Shown here: piece by piece, positions 9,890-17,337 of the stretch
Numbering within the stretch: the first letter of the stretch is position 1
Layout of the letters: each line of letters begins with the position of its first letter
From: Bacteroidota bacterium
Lineage (GTDB): Bacteria; Bacteroidota; Bacteroidia; Cytophagales; Cyclobacteriaceae
Length of the DNA: 33,551 nucleotides
NCBI GenBank assembly: GCA_022567155.1
Contig: JADFHN010000043.1
Location: 1 to 33,551 of the forward strand
Direction of reading: 5' to 3'
Program-made: the position numbers and the translations under genes
Notes under the pieces: generated by a model
What the model was told of the DNA's origin: nothing
What the model saw: only the letters and a program-made list of their open reading frames with translations
The model's database searches: none

Positions 9890-10345
9890 ATGAAAAAGGG
9901 GATAATAATAATCGTGGTAATACTTACCGCTTTTGGCTGCCGTAAATCTACTTCAACCGGGGGTATTGAATCTGAGTATCCTGATCCCACAGCGCAGGAG
10001 ACGCAGCTTTACGAAGAAGTAATTGCTGTGCATGATAAGGTAATGCCCAGACTGGGGGACATTGCATCGCTTAAAAGCCGCATTGAAGAACAAATCGGAA
10101 TATTAGAATCCAATCCCGGCCATGATCCCGAAAGGTTGGCGAAACTTAGAAATCAGATGAAAGCCCTCGATGAGGCTGATGAAGCCATGATGGCATGGAT
10201 GAGGCAATTTATAGCCAGCTATGAAGGCTGGAAACACGATAGCATTATGCATTACCTTAACGGTGAGAAAGATAAGATCGAAAAGGTAGATGAAATGGTG
10301 GATAATGCCATCCGGCAGACAAAAGTGCTCCTTGGGGAAGAATAG
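9890..10345 (+). CDS. Small helical lipoprotein of unknown function
   Basis: A 151-residue protein starting at ATG 9890. A hydrophobic signal (residues 3-16) ends in the lipobox LTAFGC, predicting lipidation at Cys17. The rest is charged and mostly helical, with two likely coiled-coil stretches (about 40-95 and 110-145). Proteins of this kind in Bacteroidota are often given the uninformative label viral A-type inclusion protein; no function can be assigned from sequence. It stands alone on the plus strand, facing the cytochrome c gene across a non-coding stretch. Confidence 0.8.
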   Translation: MKKGIIIIVVILTAFGCRKSTSTGGIESEYPDPTAQETQLYEEVIAVHDKVMPRLGDIASLKSRIEEQIGILESNPGHDPERLAKLRNQMKALDEADEAMMAWMRQFIASYEGWKHDSIMHYLNGEKDKIEKVDEMVDNAIRQTKVLLGEE

Positions 10346-10791
10346 ATTGACTTTGGGCTATTTGAAGTTGACAAGCTGGTGGAAAAACTCTGCCCTGCCG
10401 CACCCCTGTCATCCCCGCCTTCATTCCATTTCGGCCGGGCAGGCCTAAAAGGACCCAATGCACTTGACAAGACATTTCCCCGTTTGAAGATTTTGCGGGG
10501 CGGGCCTCCCCTTCAGGGGATTGAGGGGTGAGCGTGAGCCAAAACATATCTCTCCCTATTATGCAAGGGAAATACTTGATAATTCTAATTTCGGGATAAA
10601 AAGGCTAATTAAGTATAGTGTTTTTTTGATTTTGGGTCTTGAATTGCACAATACAGGAGAAAATTAATGGCTAAAGCCGCGCCAGTTACATGCAGTGAAG
10701 TCAGGAAAAAGGAGCCGTAACCGGCAATGAGGTCGTAGGACGACCTTACGACCAGGAAAAGAAACAACACGGTGGTAGCACCGTACTGCAA
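10346..10791. other. Intergenic stretch with a GC-rich, repeat-like block
   Basis: There is no convincing gene here. The block at about 10380-10545 is clearly richer in G+C than its surroundings and carries runs such as CCTCCCCTTCAGGGGATTGA and a GCGGGGCGGG segment. This resembles the short dispersed non-coding repeats common in Bacteroidota genomes; that match is from memory. The part at 10609-10791 holds the frame described separately. Confidence 0.45.
10609..10791 (-). other. Open frame directly behind the cytochrome c stop codon, two predicted membrane segments
   Basis: Sixty codons lie in the same frame as, and immediately after, the TAG (10794-10792) of the cytochrome gene; the first codon is TTG and there is no ATG. 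The translation contains two hydrophobic stretches (about residues 5-20 and 27-48). It could be a chance frame, the 3' end of a longer ancestral gene, or a read-through extension. The cytochrome looks complete without it, so coding status is doubtful. Confidence 0.25.
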
Positions 10792-11247
10792 CTATTTGCA
10801 ATTCTGAAGTGCTTTTTCGGCTTTTTTTACCTCGTAAAGACCAGGTTCACTTCCCCATTTATTCTTCACATAGGTAACAATTTCGGCAATTTCGAGTGGA
10901 GTTAAACGCGGATTTGACGGCATAGGCTGATGATACATTTCGCCGTTTACATAGATGGTATCCGACAATCCGTATCTGATCTGGCAGGCCATGTCATTGG
11001 GTTTCAGCGATTTAAGATAATCAGACTGATGCAAGGGTGGTACCAGTTTTGCAAGCCCTTTGCCGTCAACCTGGTGACAGTTGGCGCAATGTTGTTGGTA
11101 TAACGTCATTCCAGCCACCATATATTGGCTGAGCTTCACACTGTTCCGCCGCTTCTCGCTGCTTCCGCAGGCCATTAACAGCAATGCCAAGGCGGTAAAA
11201 AACAGGAGCCGCCAGAGGAGGCCTGGTGCAGGGTTGCTATTCTGCAT
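10792..11247 (-). CDS. Cytochrome c lipoprotein
   Basis: A 151-residue protein read from ATG 11247. The frame is open further upstream, but that part overlaps the SCO gene, and only the 11247 start gives a proper lipoprotein signal (lipobox LLMAC, Cys27). The heme attachment motif CANCH is at residues 54-58, and Met109 in QPMPSNP is the likely distal ligand, so this is a single-heme class I cytochrome c on the periplasmic side. The first 11 nt overlap the end of the SCO gene, so the two are translationally coupled. It is likely a soluble-domain electron carrier for a respiratory oxidase; the exact partner is not visible. Confidence 0.9.
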   Translation of the reverse strand: MQNSNPAPGLLWRLLFFTALALLLMACGSSEKRRNSVKLSQYMVAGMTLYQQHCANCHQVDGKGLAKLVPPLHQSDYLKSLKPNDMACQIRYGLSDTIYVNGEMYHQPMPSNPRLTPLEIAEIVTYVKNKWGSEPGLYEVKKAEKALQNCK

Positions 11248-11935
11248 ATTCGCTGAGAAGTGTGGTGATGTCTGCCATGAGTTTATCCACATCCGCCGGA
11301 TCCGTACCATCGTACGCTCCTCTGATCCTTCGTTCTTTATCCACCAAAATAAAACGCCCGCTATGAATAAATCCACCTTCCGCTTCTTCATCTTCGGCAG
11401 CAACAGACATATAGCTTATCTGTGCTATCTTGTATATATCTTCTTTGCTGCCGGTCACAAAATGCCACCTTTCGGAATCGGCCCCAAGCCGTTGGGCATA
11501 CTCACGCAACACCGGCACCGAGTCATAAGCGGGATCTATGGTATGCGATAAGAACAGCACATCTTCATTCTCTTCAAAGACATCATACACCCGGAGCATT
11601 TGTTTTTTCATGACAGGACAGATGGTAGGACAGGAAGTAAAAAAGAAATCTGCAACATACACCCTGCCGGAAAAGGTATCATTCGTGACAATAACACTGT
11701 CCTGATTTATAAAAGAGAAGGCTTGTATCGTGTGGTAAACCGTGTCCGTTATAACTTCTCCGCTTGTTTTTCCCGAAATCAATTCAAACGATCCCAGAAT
11801 AGGTAATTTAGTTGGTTTGGAAGTACAGGCACCCAACACTATAATTAGAATAAAAATTTTTAGAATTACCCATTTAAGTTTTATTAATAAGTTAATATTT
11901 CCCTGCATTACCATATTGATCATTTCTTCTTTCAT
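11237..11935 (-). CDS. SCO1/SenC family copper chaperone lipoprotein
   Basis: Read from ATG 11935 (232 residues); a TTG four codons earlier also opens the frame. A hydrophobic segment ends in the lipobox IVLGAC (Cys37). The thioredoxin-fold copper site is intact: CPTIC (Cys102, Cys106) and His191 in GGFIHSGRF. SCO proteins deliver copper to the CuA centre of cytochrome oxidase or act as thiol reductases. The downstream cytochrome c overlaps it by 11 nt, supporting a job in respiratory-chain assembly. No oxidase subunit genes are in the window. Confidence 0.92.
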   Translation of the reverse strand: MKEEMINMVMQGNINLLIKLKWVILKIFILIIVLGACTSKPTKLPILGSFELISGKTSGEVITDTVYHTIQAFSFINQDSVIVTNDTFSGRVYVADFFFTSCPTICPVMKKQMLRVYDVFEENEDVLFLSHTIDPAYDSVPVLREYAQRLGADSERWHFVTGSKEDIYKIAQISYMSVAAEDEEAEGGFIHSGRFILVDKERRIRGAYDGTDPADVDKLMADITTLLSEYAE

Positions 11936-11967
11936 ATTATTCGCCAATTTTTAGTGCAATTATTTAA

Positions 11968-12078
11968 TTAAAAACCCATCCCAGGAGGAGATTTAGTTAC
12001 GATTATCTTGCACTTTTCTTCGCTATTAAAACAATTAGTTAAGCTGATTAGGCTCGTGTCTTTAAATTGTTCAACCAT
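11968..12078 (-). CDS. Possible 36-residue peptide upstream of the SCO gene
   Basis: A small frame from ATG 12078 to TAA at 11968, ending 32 nt before the SCO ATG. The peptide has two cysteines (in TNCFNSEEKC) and ends KSPPGMGF. There is no strong ribosome-binding site, and the surroundings are AT-rich. The same frame is open further upstream without an ATG. It may be chance; if real it would be first in the SCO-cytochrome transcript. Confidence 0.25.
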   Translation of the reverse strand: MVEQFKDTSLISLTNCFNSEEKCKIIVTKSPPGMGF

Positions 12079-12163
12079 ATCTCTATTTTTAATCCGTGCC
12101 TGTTTTTTAATTAATGCAGATACAAAAATAGGAGAAACCGGCAATGATGAACAGAATGGTTCG

Positions 12164-12970
12164 TTATAATATTTTTATTTTCTCACCTGTACGGATTTCA
12201 CCTTCAGATAAGGCCACCAGATTCATTCCAAAAAGCACCTTATTGCCTTTTTTTCTGTAGCGTGAAAGGGTGGCCAGGGGCTCAGTTCCTTTAATTCCCG
12301 ATTCGGGGTGAATGGTCGTTATCACACACCGCGAACAGGGCTTTACAGCTTTGAATTTTATGTCGCCGATCATTAACTCCTTCCACGTATCTTCTTCGTA
12401 TGGAATACCGCCTTCAAAAACCAGGTTAGGCCTGAAACGTTTCATTTCCACTTTTTCTGCAAGACGGTTATTCAGGTCAGAAAGCGATGCCTGACCAATT
12501 ATCATCAGCGGATATCCGTCCGCCATACTCATCCGAATCCCTTTGCCTGCATAAAACGGATTGGCATATCGCACCGAATGATCCGTCATCTTCACGAGCT
12601 GGCACTTATGGTGAAGAAATGATGAAAAAAATTCGTCACAGGTATTCCCGATTATACCCGCATCCATAACAGCGCTCCATACTTTTACACGGATTTCCCG
12701 TTTGGGTGGCGCATCTAAAGATATGGCCAGGTTCATTTCCGGAGCCCGCTTATCCCAAATCCGGATCATATTGCCGGATTCTGATAAAACACATGTTAAA
12801 TGCGACAATTCCGGATATTCTCTTTGTGTGATAAAGCTGCCGTATGCATCCACCAGCATCATCCGCCTGTCGTACCGTAATCCACCGGGCTGTACCACCC
12901 CCGGAGAAACTGCCACCCCTCCCAGCGATTTGACAGGGTAAACGTATATGCTAGTTAGTTTCAGCGTCAT
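12164..12970 (-). CDS. MOSC domain protein (YcbX/mARC-like)
   Basis: A 268-residue protein from ATG 12970; the frame extends 20 codons further, but that part overlaps the preceding gene and has no family-like sequence. An N-terminal MOSC beta-barrel domain (YVYPVKSLGG, residues 9-18, and LRYDRRMMLVD) precedes the MOSC domain, which holds the KPCSRC motif (Cys212, Cys215); one of these cysteines is the expected molybdenum ligand in this family. Members bind molybdenum cofactor and reduce N-hydroxylated compounds, or act in sulfur transfer; the substrate here is unknown. Its start overlaps the end of the DUF2064 gene by 20 nt, so the two are coupled. Confidence 0.88.
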   Translation of the reverse strand: MTLKLTSIYVYPVKSLGGVAVSPGVVQPGGLRYDRRMMLVDAYGSFITQREYPELSHLTCVLSESGNMIRIWDKRAPEMNLAISLDAPPKREIRVKVWSAVMDAGIIGNTCDEFFSSFLHHKCQLVKMTDHSVRYANPFYAGKGIRMSMADGYPLMIIGQASLSDLNNRLAEKVEMKRFRPNLVFEGGIPYEEDTWKELMIGDIKFKAVKPCSRCVITTIHPESGIKGTEPLATLSRYRKKGNKVLFGMNLVALSEGEIRTGEKIKIL

Positions 12971-13586
12971 TTGGGAAATGTTTGATTTTGTTAAATATTT
13001 CATCCGGGATATCCTGTACTTCATCCACATCGTTTAATTCAGGTAACAAAACATATCTCATGCCAAGGTTTTCTATCCGCTGAATTGTGTTGTTTAATAC
13101 CGTATTACTTCCCCATTTAAATCCTTCAAATAACTCGTTATGATAATTGTTCATCCCCAGCAAGTAGTACCCACCGTCAGACGCGGGACCTATCACTACA
13201 TCATGACTCGTCAACAAGTCAAAAGCACTATTTATGGTACTTTCATTGAGGTTAAACACATCGCTGCCAATTATGCAAACGTGTTGTGCGTTATGAGAAA
13301 ATTCATAGCTCATTGCATGTCCCATTCGCATACCCAAATCATCCCCCTTTTGCAATTCCTTTCTGATTTTTCCAGGCCATTGATCTGCCTGGTCAATAAA
13401 TTCAGAATAATAAACTGCAACCTGAATATCAGAATTTATGCAGGTTGTTAATTTCATGGTATTCTCCAACAAATGGCGGTACACGGCAAGGGCGGTTTCA
13501 TCACCCAGTTTTTTTGCTATCCGCGTCTTTACTTTTCCTTTAAGAGGGTTTCTTGTAAATACAATCAATACCCTGTTCATATACAT
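12951..13586 (-). CDS. DUF2064 / TIGR04282-type glycosyltransferase
   Basis: A 211-residue protein with a nucleotidyl/GT-A fold signature: IVFTRNPLKGKVKTRIAKKLG near the N-terminus, GSDVFNL in the middle (metal-binding region), then the strongly conserved PASDGGYYLLG and LNDVDEVQDI. The family is named TIGR04282 arsenosugar biosynthesis glycosyltransferase, but members are widespread, and no arsenic methylation genes (arsM, arsS) are visible here, so the arsenic link is not supported. ATG 13586 or ATG 13580 may be used; both keep the family N-terminus. It leads a two-gene coupled unit with the MOSC gene. Confidence 0.88.
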   Translation of the reverse strand: MYMNRVLIVFTRNPLKGKVKTRIAKKLGDETALAVYRHLLENTMKLTTCINSDIQVAVYYSEFIDQADQWPGKIRKELQKGDDLGMRMGHAMSYEFSHNAQHVCIIGSDVFNLNESTINSAFDLLTSHDVVIGPASDGGYYLLGMNNYHNELFEGFKWGSNTVLNNTIQRIENLGMRYVLLPELNDVDEVQDIPDEIFNKIKHFPNDAETN

Positions 13587-13717
13587 ACCGTCAAGTTAAT
13601 GCATCTTTCATAATAGGTCTTTTCCCACCTGGTTATTTTTGAAATTTTACTATTTTCATGTAAAAAACTCATTTCCTATATAATCCTTTTATTCTACAAA
13701 ATGGGAAAATTTCTAAA

Positions 13718-13739
13718 GGTATGAGGTTACCCTCATACC
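13718..13739. repeat. Perfect 9-bp inverted repeat with 4-nt loop
   Basis: GGTATGAGG, loop TTAC, CCTCATACC. No T-run follows on either side, so it is not a standard terminator. It sits between divergent genes, making an operator or RNA hairpin possible. Confidence 0.7.
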
Positions 13740-13861
13740 CCAAATCTGAACTATTTTATACCTTTATTTGAGCAATAAAAGGTTACCATGTTATAAATTT
13801 TTATATAAACTGTATTAATATATCTATTTAAATTGGATGGCAAAAAACAAAAAAATTACAA

Positions 13862-13895
13862 TTTGTTTATTAATGTTACATATGTAATATATTTG
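13862..13895 (+). promoter_or_regulatory. Likely promoter of the histidine kinase gene with embedded palindrome
   Basis: TATATTTG at 13888-13895 matches the Bacteroidota -7 element TAnnTTTG, and TTTG at 13862-13865 lies 22 nt upstream, close to the usual 19-21 nt spacing. The perfect palindrome TTACATATGTAA (13876-13887) fills the spacer and could be an operator. Confidence 0.45.
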
Positions 13896-13990
13896 GTAAA
13901 ACTGTCTTTTCATGACAAGGTTAGTTATTATTAAACAGGTAGCATCCTGAATGATTAATAACAGCTAATACTACACTGGAACATCAGGCT

Positions 13991-15988
13991 ATGAATTTCC
14001 TGAAAAAGATACTATTCATTTCATTACTTACGCTTCTTTCAGTACAATTTTCGTTGCGTGTGTATTCACAGGTTGAAGACTTTGACAGTCTTGTTTTCGC
14101 ACTTGAGGGGTTGCCTGAAAATGAAGCGCGTGTGGACCACCTAACAGGACTTGCCAATGCAGTGATGTTTAATGATCCCAATCTGAGTTTTGATTATGCA
14201 AGTGAGGCGCTTAGCCTGGCGCTTGATCTGGGTTATGAAAAGAGTCTGATCGGCATTTATAAAACAATAGGGAATATCAATGCCACACAGGGTGATAACT
14301 CCGGGGCCTTAAAAAATTATCTGTCAAGTCTTGAAAAAGCCAGCCAGTTCGGTGATTCATTGAATATGGCGAAAGTGTACAACAACATAGGCATTTTGTA
14401 CGATAATCAGAATAATTACGATGAAGCCAAAGCATATTATCAGCGGGCGCTGAAAATTTTTATTTCACTTAGCGACTTTGAAGGCCAGGCTACTATATAT
14501 AATAATATCGGGTTCCTTTTAGATAATGCCGAACAATACGACAGCGCCATCAGCTATTACCATAAAACATTACTGATCAACAAAGAATTAAAAAATGAGA
14601 GCCTCGATGCCTTTGCTTTTGGTAACCTGGGCTTTGCATACATGCATAAAGAGGTATTTGACACCGCAAGGATATTTTTTAACCGCAGCATGGGGTTGTT
14701 TAAAGAACTTAAGGATAACAATGGTATCGCCGAACAGTACTCCAACCTGGGTGAATTAAAGCTCAAAGAAGGTAATTATCAGGAGAGTCTTATTTATCTT
14801 GAAAAATCAGAGAAACTTGCATCGGAATACGGATTTAACTCTATTCTGGTTAAAAATTACCGATTAATGTCGGAAGCTCACAGGGAACTCAGGCAGTTTG
14901 AAACAGCCCTCAAATATCATGAAAGATACCGCCAACTGGCTGATTCCATTTCAAATGCTGAATACGATCGGGCATTGTACGAGCTTCAGGTAAAACAGGA
15001 GCATGAGCAGGCGATGGCAAAATTAAACCTGGAAAAACAGATCCATGACAGGACAGCCCGGCTAAAAAATTATCTCTTAATAGCCGTTACCGGATTTTTG
15101 CTGATTGTTATGCTCATTTCTGCCTATTATTTTAAGAACAGGCAAAAGATAACCCGGCAACTGAAAAAGCAAAATAAGGAAATAATCAAGCAACAGAGAG
15201 AAATTGAAAACCAGAGGAAAAAAGTTGTGAACGCCAATATAGATCTTAAAGGAAAAAATGTAAAGTTAAATCAACTCAATAAAGATAAAGACTTTCTTCT
15301 ACATGTAGTAGCCCATGACCTTAAAAATCCACTGAATCAGATGGCGGGCCTTTCCAAAGTAATTCTTCTTGAAAAAGAGCTATTGTCGGAAACTCAGAAA
15401 GACTGTCTTGAAAAAATCGATACAGTTTCGTCAAGATTAAGCAGCATGGTGGACAAAATACTTGATATCGATGCCATCGATAAAAAGTCATATAACATGA
15501 ATCTTGAAGAAACCGACCTGAGGATAATACTCGAAGAAGCAGTAAGTGATTTTGAAAATGCAGCTAAAAGCAAAAATATACGAATACATACAAACCTGAA
15601 CGGAGGGGCCTACAGAGTGCGCTTAGACCAACACCATGCCATGCAGATCTTTTTGAATCTGATCTCGAATGCAATCAAATTTTCACCTCCTGACAAAGAA
15701 ATATTCGTTAATCTTACACAAAATGATTTTGAGGTGATCACTGAAATTGTGGATCAGGGACCCGGCTTTACCTCTGAAGATAAAGAAAAAGTTTTTGAGA
15801 AATTTCAAAAACTGAGCGCCCAGCCTACTGCTAATGAAGAATCAAGCGGTTTAGGCCTTTCCATTGTTAAAAAATATGTAGAAGCGATGCATGGAAAGGT
15901 ATGGGTTGAAAGTGAAAGCGGGGAAGGCGCCAAATTCAATGTATCGTTTCGAAAAATAAAGACCTCCTCGCTGAAAGCTAATCAGTAA
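13991..15988 (+). CDS. TPR-sensor hybrid-less histidine kinase
   Basis: A 665-residue protein. A signal peptide (about 1-26) is followed by six or more tetratricopeptide repeats (about 60-320, with motifs such as YNNIGILYDNQNNYDEA), a coiled coil, a membrane helix (about 357-375) and a second coiled coil (380-425). The kinase core follows: HisKA with the phosphorylated His442 in VVAHDLKNPL, then HATPase_c with Asn560 in the N box, Asp588 in DQGPGF and GLGLS at 620-624. All catalytic boxes are intact. There is no receiver domain, and no response regulator in the window, so it is an orphan kinase. Periplasmic TPRs are a common Bacteroidota sensor design. The last 7 nt overlap the convergent glycosyltransferase gene. 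Confidence 0.94.
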   Translation: MNFLKKILFISLLTLLSVQFSLRVYSQVEDFDSLVFALEGLPENEARVDHLTGLANAVMFNDPNLSFDYASEALSLALDLGYEKSLIGIYKTIGNINATQGDNSGALKNYLSSLEKASQFGDSLNMAKVYNNIGILYDNQNNYDEAKAYYQRALKIFISLSDFEGQATIYNNIGFLLDNAEQYDSAISYYHKTLLINKELKNESLDAFAFGNLGFAYMHKEVFDTARIFFNRSMGLFKELKDNNGIAEQYSNLGELKLKEGNYQESLIYLEKSEKLASEYGFNSILVKNYRLMSEAHRELRQFETALKYHERYRQLADSISNAEYDRALYELQVKQEHEQAMAKLNLEKQIHDRTARLKNYLLIAVTGFLLIVMLISAYYFKNRQKITRQLKKQNKEIIKQQREIENQRKKVVNANIDLKGKNVKLNQLNKDKDFLLHVVAHDLKNPLNQMAGLSKVILLEKELLSETQKDCLEKIDTVSSRLSSMVDKILDIDAIDKKSYNMNLEETDLRIILEEAVSDFENAAKSKNIRIHTNLNGGAYRVRLDQHHAMQIFLNLISNAIKFSPPDKEIFVNLTQNDFEVITEIVDQGPGFTSEDKEKVFEKFQKLSAQPTANEESSGLGLSIVKKYVEAMHGKVWVESESGEGAKFNVSFRKIKTSSLKANQ

Positions 15989-17337
15989 CTCCCTGAAATT
16001 GCATTTTGTTTCATGCTGTTACTTCTGTTATACCAGATCAGTTCGTAAAGCATGTAACCATAAACAACAAAGTATTCACCAAAAATAATATACAGGTTTT
16101 CACTGAATCCATCAGCTGAATAACCGGAATAGGTCAAAAATATCATCATAGTCCATACCAGCGGAAACCGGTAGGAGGTAAAAACAGAAAAAGCGAGTAG
16201 AGGTACAATATACCAGGGATGCAAGGTGGTTGTAAATGCAACATAAATGAGTAAAACCCACATAAACGCTTCAGGCAACTTCATTTTTCGCTTCCAGTCA
16301 GTTACTGCAAGCAAAACAATAGCTGCAACCGTTATTGCAGCCAGCCATGGACCCGCCGATTGAATGATGTTGTACCCTTTTACCCAGTAACCCACCTCCC
16401 TGATCAGATAATAAATCGAAGCGTTAAACTCGAACTTCAGGAAATAAAGCGAACCGCTGGACATAAATGCGTACATAAGTTGTTCATTAATAAAGGGTAT
16501 AAATAATATAAACGTCACTCCTGCCATTACCAGTCCGTAAACCACGGTACGTTTTATTCCCAGTCTTGATATGAGCAAAGGCAGAAAAATAACGGGAATA
16601 AGTTTCGAACCTACAGCCAGCCCGAAAGATATGGCACTCTTGACCTGTTTATCCCTGTTCAGCAGCAGGATAGCCAGTAAAAGAAATAATAGTACGAAGG
16701 CCTCGTGATGCAGGTTGCCGGTCAATTCAAGAATTACGAGCGGATTGAGCGCATACAACAAAACACGTTCCTTTTTAACCTTATAAACTTCAAGCAGTTT
16801 ACGGATCAAAAAAATCGAGCCGATGTCGGCGGTGAGGATAAATGTGCGTATAACCACCACGCTCCAAAAAACAGAATTGCTTGCAATGAGTGCTGCCACC
16901 CATCCGGTAAACTGTGCGACCGGTGGATACATGGTATGGTGCAGGGTAAAATTAAGATTGGCATACAACGATTGGTCAATGCCCGGAATACCGAGATCCT
17001 GTATAATATAAAAATCAGGAACCTCATCGAACGGATTGATCCCGGAGGCAAGTAACCTGCCATCCCATATAAACCGGTAAACATCATCGGACAAAGCGGG
17101 AATTGAAAATAACAACAGCAGTCTGAATGCAATAGCCGCAAATATTCCGGTTTTTATGTCAGCTTTGAGCAGATAATACAGGATCAGGTAACCACCAAAC
17201 AATACGATATAAAGTGATAGCAGGAACGCTGTCTCATAACGCGGAACGAAATAACCAATTGCCACATACAGAATGCCCGACAAAGCAATAATTACATACA
17301 AAATGTATCCTGAATGCCTGGGATTATGTTTGGGCAT
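15982..17337 (-). CDS. GT-C fold polytopic glycosyltransferase (mannosyltransferase-like)
   Basis: A 451-residue integral membrane protein with about ten to twelve hydrophobic helices. The extracytoplasmic loop after the second or third helix carries SDDVYRFIWDG (Asp84, Asp85), the acidic motif expected of GT-C enzymes that use polyprenyl-phosphate sugars; MYPPVAQ and a later HPWY are also typical of this group. It would add a sugar to a lipid or protein on the outer face of the cytoplasmic membrane. It is the last gene of the five-gene minus-strand operon and overlaps the preceding GT2 by 14 nt. A DPM-like gene two genes upstream could supply its lipid-linked donor. The exact sugar and acceptor are unknown. 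Confidence 0.85.
   Translation of the reverse strand: MPKHNPRHSGYILYVIIALSGILYVAIGYFVPRYETAFLLSLYIVLFGGYLILYYLLKADIKTGIFAAIAFRLLLLFSIPALSDDVYRFIWDGRLLASGINPFDEVPDFYIIQDLGIPGIDQSLYANLNFTLHHTMYPPVAQFTGWVAALIASNSVFWSVVVIRTFILTADIGSIFLIRKLLEVYKVKKERVLLYALNPLVILELTGNLHHEAFVLLFLLLAILLLNRDKQVKSAISFGLAVGSKLIPVIFLPLLISRLGIKRTVVYGLVMAGVTFILFIPFINEQLMYAFMSSGSLYFLKFEFNASIYYLIREVGYWVKGYNIIQSAGPWLAAITVAAIVLLAVTDWKRKMKLPEAFMWVLLIYVAFTTTLHPWYIVPLLAFSVFTSYRFPLVWTMMIFLTYSGYSADGFSENLYIIFGEYFVVYGYMLYELIWYNRSNSMKQNAISGSY

Larger units (their letters stand above)
13587..13990. other. Divergent AT-rich promoter region
   Basis: About 400 bp between the DUF2064 gene (minus) and the histidine kinase (plus), very AT-rich with no gene. 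It holds a perfect hairpin (13718-13739), a 12-bp palindrome (13876-13887) and a likely promoter for the kinase. Confidence 0.7.

Noticed and set aside
11248-11403. Longer N-terminus for the cytochrome c protein
   Set aside because: It overlaps the SCO coding sequence and would bury the lipoprotein signal; ATG 11247 is consistent with the lipobox.
12971-13030. 20-codon N-terminal extension of the MOSC protein
   Set aside because: It overlaps the DUF2064 gene and lacks family-like sequence; the family start MTLKLTSIYVYPVKSLGG is at 12970.
12951-13586. Arsenosugar biosynthesis function for the TIGR04282-type protein
   Set aside because: No arsM or arsS or other arsenic genes are in the window; the family name alone is not evidence.
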